Shown: positions 22,022-26,032 of the stretch, piece by piece
Layout of the letters: each line of letters opens with the position of its first letter
Position numbering within the stretch: position 1 is the first letter of the stretch
Assembly (NCBI GenBank): GCA_036272735.1
Contig: DATAYF010000137.1
Span: forward strand, 1 to 26,032
Reading direction: 5' to 3'
DNA from: DATAYF01 sp036272735
GTDB taxonomy: Bacteria > Chloroflexota > Ktedonobacteria > Ktedonobacterales > Ktedonobacteraceae
Length of the DNA stretch: 26,032 nt
Program-made: the position numbers and the translations under genes
Notes under the pieces: generated by a model
Told to the model about the DNA's origin: nothing
What the model saw: the letters and a program-made list of their open reading frames with translations, nothing else
Database searches by the model: none

Positions 22022-24697
22022 ATGCAACGAGATATAACTCGTTTGGATTCTGTCCAACATTTCTTTCAGAAACATCGCAAAGCATCGATCATTATTATTC
22101 TCCTCATAGTGGCGCTTACCGCCATCCCTTCAACTATTTTCGCCGCCAGTCGTGCCATTTCCAACAATTGGCCTGGCACTCATGGCAAAACAACACGCTT
22201 AATTAACAATTGGACGATTACACCAGCGGGGCAGCAGGCATTCCTGGGGAATTTACCGCTCAATTCGGTGCTCTCGCCTGATGGGAACCATCTATTGGTC
22301 GTCAATAGTGGAGCAGGCATCCAATCGCTACAAGTGGTGGCCACGCGAGATAACACTGTCGTGCAGACCATCCCTTACTACGCGCCTCACAGTGTCTTTG
22401 TCGGCCTGGCCTACAGCCCCGACGGCAAAAAAGCATACGCGGCGGCCGGTGGCGAAGACGTTGTGCATACCTTCAACGTCTCGTCAGAGGCGAAGGGAAC
22501 GTTAACCAGTGCTGGCGATATTACCATCGGAACGACGCAAGCGAACCCGTTTCCCACCGGTTTAAGCCTGAGTCCCGATGGGAAGACACTCTACGTGGCG
22601 AACAACCTTGCCAACACGGTCTCGGTCGTCGATACTGCCACAAAAACGGTTACGTCCACCATTAAAATTGGAGCCTATCCCTACACCACGCTGGTGAGTA
22701 AAGACGGCAAGACGATCTATGCATCGAACTGGGGCGATGCGACGATCTCAGTCATCGACGTGGCCAGCCATGCAGTCACCGCGACGATTCCGGTCGGACA
22801 ACATCCCACAGCAATGGTGCTCGACGCTCACGGCAACAATCTCTACATCACAGACGCCAATAGTGATGCCGTCTCCGTCGTCGATACGCACGCCAAGAAA
22901 GAGGTTCATAGAATCTCCGTATCGCCGTATAGTAAAGCACCCCTTAGCAGCAGCCCACAGGGTATAGCAATCAGCCACAACGATAACAATCTGTACGTGG
23001 TTGACGCGGGCAACAACGAAGTCGTGGTTATGGGTTTGAACGGCGACAACAAGCCCTCGGTGCTTGGTCGCATCCCTACCGCATGGTATCCTACCTCGGT
23101 AAACGTCAACCAGGACAATAATGCGCTGTATGTGACGAATGGCAAAGGGTACGGAGCCGGTCCCAACGACAAAGGGCTGTATCCCAAACCAACACGGAAG
23201 GGCGCACCCATCGTCGATGCCGTTACCGGCTATAACGATGGCTATTGTAACTGTACGTTTAATAACTACACCGGCAGTATGATTGTCGGCACCCTTTCAA
23301 GTATCAAGGTTCCTGGCAAAGGCCAGCTCGCTATGTACAGCGCGCAGGTCGCACGAAACAACCACGAGAAAGATCAATCTATTGACGCGCGTAGCCCAGG
23401 CAATCCTATTCCATTGCCTGGTCAGACCTCGCCCATCAAACACGTCATTTACATTATTAAAGAAAATCGTACCTACGACCAGGTCTTTGGTGATCAGCAA
23501 TTTGGCAATGGCAACCCCAACCTGGCACTGTTCCCCCAGAACAATACACCCAATCTGCACGCGCTCTCGGACCGCTTTGGTCTCTTCGACAATTTCTATG
23601 CGGATGCCGAAGTAAGCGCAGACGGTCATAACTGGGCGACTTCAGCGAATGCCAGTGACTATAACGAGAAAATGTGGCCGCAAAACTATTCGCCCGGCGC
23701 GGGTCGTAACCGGCCCTACGATTTTGAGGGTGGAAGTTCGATTAACCTTTCGCCTGGCGGCTACCTCTGGGATACGGCTAACAAGGCGAAGATTACGTAC
23801 CGCGACTACGGTGAGTTTTATCAGTTTGCTAGTACTCCGCCGAAGCTCATACCAGCCAGCCAGGCCAATAGTTGCGCCGGTCCTATCGCGCATTCCTACA
23901 GCGGCATCACCGTTCCCAAAGGGCAGGTACTTTGCTTCGCTGCGGGAAGTGTCAATGCGAAGACGACGCCGAACCTGGTGGGTCATTTCGACCCGAAATA
24001 CAGGACGTTTGATAGCAACTACCGCGAAGCCGACCGTATTGCCGAATGGCAGCGCGAGTTCCAGCAATTTGTTGCACAGAACAACATGCCACAGTTGGAG
24101 ATCATGCGTCTGCCTAACGACCACACGCAAGGGACCACTCCGGGTAAATTGACACCACAGGCGGCAGTGGCCGAAAACGACCAGGGGGTAGGACAACTCA
24201 TCGATACATTGAGCCATAGTAAGTATTGGGCCAGTACAGCGGTTTTTGTGACTGAGGACGACGCACAAAACGGCCCTGACCACGTCGATGCACATCGCAC
24301 CGAGTCCGTGGTTGTCAGCCCCTATACCTCCCACGCGCGCCCTACTGCCGATCATACGCTGTATGACACAGCAGCTATGGTACGTACAATGGAGTTGATC
24401 CTGAACATGAAACCGCTCAGCCAGTACGACGCGAACGCGATGCCGATGTGGAGTGACTTCACAAACAAGCCGAACTTGACGCCGTATAATGTGCGCGCAG
24501 AAAGTATTCCGGTAACGCAGGTGAACAGCACGGCAACCTATGGCGCGCAAGCGTCGGCAAAGATGGATTTTTCACAAGAAGATCACATCCCAATGGATCA
24601 GCTCAACCAGATCCTCTGGCATGCCATCAAGGGAGCACATACGCCCTATCCGAGTGTACCTGGTACAGAGGTAACGACACGAGATAGCAACGGCTAA
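22022..24697 (+). CDS. Exported YVTN beta-propeller / phosphoesterase fusion
   Basis: An 891-residue secreted or membrane-attached protein. A basic N-terminus and the hydrophobic stretch ASIIIILLIVALTAIPSTI ending in FAAS form a signal peptide or anchor. Residues about 60-410 are a seven-bladed-type YVTN/SMP-30-like propeller with repeats such as SPDGKTLYVANNLANTVSVVDT and ITDANSDAVSVVDT. From about 470 follows a phosphoesterase domain of the AcpA/PlcC type: IKHVIYIIKENRTYDQVFGD, FGLFDNFYADAEVSADGHNW, then FVTEDDAQNGPDHVDAHRTE with metal-binding Asp/His. This combination is known in actinobacteria and Chloroflexota; it should hydrolyse phosphate esters outside the cell. ATG 22022 has AAGGAG six bases upstream. 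The long form from 21932 would place extra residues before the signal peptide and has no ribosome-binding site. Confidence 0.9.
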   Translation: MQRDITRLDSVQHFFQKHRKASIIIILLIVALTAIPSTIFAASRAISNNWPGTHGKTTRLINNWTITPAGQQAFLGNLPLNSVLSPDGNHLLVVNSGAGIQSLQVVATRDNTVVQTIPYYAPHSVFVGLAYSPDGKKAYAAAGGEDVVHTFNVSSEAKGTLTSAGDITIGTTQANPFPTGLSLSPDGKTLYVANNLANTVSVVDTATKTVTSTIKIGAYPYTTLVSKDGKTIYASNWGDATISVIDVASHAVTATIPVGQHPTAMVLDAHGNNLYITDANSDAVSVVDTHAKKEVHRISVSPYSKAPLSSSPQGIAISHNDNNLYVVDAGNNEVVVMGLNGDNKPSVLGRIPTAWYPTSVNVNQDNNALYVTNGKGYGAGPNDKGLYPKPTRKGAPIVDAVTGYNDGYCNCTFNNYTGSMIVGTLSSIKVPGKGQLAMYSAQVARNNHEKDQSIDARSPGNPIPLPGQTSPIKHVIYIIKENRTYDQVFGDQQFGNGNPNLALFPQNNTPNLHALSDRFGLFDNFYADAEVSADGHNWATSANASDYNEKMWPQNYSPGAGRNRPYDFEGGSSINLSPGGYLWDTANKAKITYRDYGEFYQFASTPPKLIPASQANSCAGPIAHSYSGITVPKGQVLCFAAGSVNAKTTPNLVGHFDPKYRTFDSNYREADRIAEWQREFQQFVAQNNMPQLEIMRLPNDHTQGTTPGKLTPQAAVAENDQGVGQLIDTLSHSKYWASTAVFVTEDDAQNGPDHVDAHRTESVVVSPYTSHARPTADHTLYDTAAMVRTMELILNMKPLSQYDANAMPMWSDFTNKPNLTPYNVRAESIPVTQVNSTATYGAQASAKMDFSQEDHIPMDQLNQILWHAIKGAHTPYPSVPGTEVTTRDSNG

Positions 24698-24739
24698 CTT
24701 CCCGATAAAAATCCTGTGAACATTGTAACCATGTACGAA

Positions 24740-24790
24740 GAAGAGAGCAGGCGCTCGCTGACAAATCATCAGCGAGCGCCTGCTCTCTTC
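24740..24790. terminator. Bidirectional hairpin with 22-bp perfect stem
   Basis: 24740-24761 pairs perfectly with 24769-24790 around the 7-base loop CAAATCA. It lies between the convergent phosphoesterase gene and the HTH-GAF gene. There is no U-tract on either side. Confidence 0.75.
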
Positions 24791-24818
24791 CAGCTTCTAT
24801 GATTGGTGTGGAGCGAGG

Positions 24819-25796
24819 TTATGGCTGGGTAGGATAGCTCAGCATCGTCTGCTCAATCTGCTGCCATTCTTCTTGTTCGGCCTCAAAGTTAGACAAACGC
24901 CTGCCGGTGTTTGCTGACGCTTGAATACGTCTGAGCACCCGCTGGCGAAATCCGATCAGCAGGTCCTGTTGTACTTCCAATGGTGGCATAACATGGATTT
25001 CTAAACACGCGGGATCGTAAAAATTATGTGGCTCAAATGCTAGTGCTAAAAGATGGGCGTACCCGCGAACCAACGTCTGGCGCATCTCTGAGACAAAATA
25101 GTTTGTCTGCGTACTAGAGAGCAATAAACATCCGCCGATGCGGCTTCCGTACATAATCGGGCACGCGACAGTACTTACCTCGTGCTCTGCCTGATACGCC
25201 GGTAGAAACGTCTTTTTTGAGCGCAAATCCCCAATTTGTTCCAGGCGACACGACGCCGTGACGTGCCCTGCCAGGGACTCCGCCCCTAACAACATCGCCT
25301 TCTCTTCCAGGTCCCCGTCCCACGGTGGCGTGCCCAGTCCTTCGAATTCCCGCAAACTGCGTATCTTCCCATCGGCGTGGGGTGGCATGCAACGCACCAC
25401 TGTGATGGCCATACCGACGCCCTCGGCATCGAGCTGTTTCAATGCTCGTTGCAAAACCAGGCGTCTGATTGTCCAGCCACGTAACTGATCAGTCACGGTA
25501 GCACGCGCCTCAAATACCTCCATGATAAATGCATACGGGATCTCTTGCAGTGCTGTATCTTCTGCGGCATCCATTGTGTCTGGGAAGGGGAGCAGGTCGG
25601 ACATTTGACTACGTTGCAGCTTTGGTAGTGCACGCAGCAATTGACGCACATTTTGTGGGCGTGGTGTTGTATCTCCATTCACCCAACGGACCAACGTTCC
25701 TACATGCACTCCTACTTCATTGGCTATCCGCTCACGCTCGACAGGATTGGCAGTAATACTGCCGAGCAGTTCACGCCAATCTGTTGGCAATGCCAT
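24819..25796 (-). CDS. HTH - GAF domain protein, putative regulator
   Basis: A 325-residue cytoplasmic protein. The N-terminal 60 residues form a lambda-repressor-type helix-turn-helix: RERIANEVGVHVGTLVRWVNGDTTPRPQNVRQLLRAL has the 'xIAxxxGVxxxTLxRWxxG' pattern. Residues about 90-250 are a GAF-like sensor domain with strands GMAITVVRC, STVACPIMYGSRIGGCLLLSS and the helix VRGYAHLLALAFEP. The C-terminal 60 residues are helical and rich in Gln/Glu. The ligand is unknown. Proteins with this HTH-GAF order are common in Ktedonobacteria, where they are usually predicted regulators. ATG 25796 has AGGA seven bases upstream, and a strong sigma-A promoter is present at 25864-25892. The next gene is divergent. 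Confidence 0.82.
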   Translation of the reverse strand: MALPTDWRELLGSITANPVERERIANEVGVHVGTLVRWVNGDTTPRPQNVRQLLRALPKLQRSQMSDLLPFPDTMDAAEDTALQEIPYAFIMEVFEARATVTDQLRGWTIRRLVLQRALKQLDAEGVGMAITVVRCMPPHADGKIRSLREFEGLGTPPWDGDLEEKAMLLGAESLAGHVTASCRLEQIGDLRSKKTFLPAYQAEHEVSTVACPIMYGSRIGGCLLLSSTQTNYFVSEMRQTLVRGYAHLLALAFEPHNFYDPACLEIHVMPPLEVQQDLLIGFRQRVLRRIQASANTGRRLSNFEAEQEEWQQIEQTMLSYPTQP

Positions 25797-25863
25797 AAAA
25801 GTTCCTGTCCTTCAATCATCTTTTTTTCTATAGAACAAAAATAACGAGCACTTACTGTATTTG

Positions 25864-25892
25864 ATCATAGCAAAAATATTTATACATGTCAA
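25864..25892 (-). promoter_or_regulatory. Strong sigma-A promoter of the HTH-GAF gene
   Basis: Minus strand: TTGACA (25892-25887), 17-base spacer ending TGC, TATGAT (25869-25864). This is consensus -35, optimal spacing and extended -10. Leader about 60 bases. Confidence 0.8.
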
Positions 25893-25918
25893 TGTATGGG
25901 TAAAGTGTGTTTCCCCGC

Positions 25919-25948
25919 TTGGACGTGCATGGTATGATAATCTATACA
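25919..25948 (+). promoter_or_regulatory. Possible promoter of the partial gene at the window end
   Basis: TTGGAC (25919-25924), 18-base spacer, TATACA (25943-25948), about 50 bases before ATG 25996. Only a moderate match. Confidence 0.35.
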
Positions 25949-25995
25949 CGCGAGACGCTCGCCATTTTCTCAGATAGTTTTAGCCGGAAGGTTTC

Positions 25996-26032
25996 ATGAT
26001 CGATATTTGCCTTTTAGGGACGTGTGGCATGA
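25996..26032 (+). CDS. Start of a gene cut by the window edge, probably ribonuclease Z
   Basis: Only 12 codons are visible (MIDICLLGTCGM), preceded by CCGGAAGG five bases upstream. The form MIDxCLLGTxGM is the usual beginning of ribonuclease Z-type metallo-beta-lactamase proteins in many Gram-positive bacteria and Chloroflexota, which trim the 3' ends of tRNA precursors. The call rests on this short N-terminus only. Confidence 0.5.
   Translation, partial: MIDICLLGTCGM

Noticed and set aside
23642..24550. A 302-codon open frame on the minus strand
   Set aside because: It is antisense to the phosphoesterase domain, with no recognisable motif and no ribosome-binding site.

Overview
The window looks like chromosomal DNA from a Chloroflexota bacterium, most likely of the class Ktedonobacteria (my inference, about 70% sure). 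The grounds are moderate GC in genes with AT-rich gaps, a solitary ftsZ with a long acidic N-terminal extension, a small HTH protein fused to a GAF domain, a KGG-repeat stress protein, a YVTN-propeller/phosphoesterase fusion and very large multidomain ATPases, a mix typical of filamentous, spore-forming Ktedonobacteria. No insertion sequence, phage gene, integrase or CRISPR array was seen.

Layout. 1-3229 (+): aroA (EPSP synthase), a small possibly sporulation-related protein, and a radical SAM protein. 3242-3291: a perfect 50-bp palindrome where convergent genes meet. 3310-6627 (-): a tight three-gene operon, GT9 glycosyltransferase - GNAT acetyltransferase - GT9 glycosyltransferase, behind a good sigma-A promoter. 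7186-7419 (+): a small unknown protein with its own terminator. 7759-13610 (+): the most unusual part. A 1732-residue protein carries a zinc ribbon, a long helical/TPR region, a beta-sandwich, a STAND/AAA-type P-loop ATPase and a C-terminal NYN (PIN-like) ribonuclease domain. Thirty bases later comes a zinc-ribbon P-loop kinase-like protein. 13692-13764 (-): tRNA-Arg(TCG) with terminator. 13816-15359 (-): PhzF-like protein and HAD phosphatase. 15656-16333 (+): a stand-alone receiver domain and a 38-residue lysine-rich peptide. 16635-18041 (+): ftsZ. 18103-19339 (-): LarB (nickel-pincer cofactor synthesis) and the KGG-repeat protein. 19605-20138 (+): a lipoprotein. 20183-21803 (-): DUF3267 membrane metalloprotease-like protein and mutM. 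22022-24697 (+): exported YVTN-propeller phosphoesterase. 24819-25796 (-): HTH-GAF regulator. 25996-end (+): the first codons of what looks like ribonuclease Z.

How the genes relate. Most are housekeeping or single-function genes in short operons. The GT9-GNAT-GT9 operon probably builds or modifies a surface glycan. The zinc ribbon/ATPase/NYN giant plus its zinc-ribbon P-loop partner form a plausible two-gene module in which an NTP-dependent switch controls an RNA-cleaving domain, possibly a conflict or stress-response system. That role is inferred from domain architecture only. Three of the convergent gene junctions carry long, perfect or near-perfect hairpins with weak or no U-tracts, which seems to be the local style of bidirectional termination.
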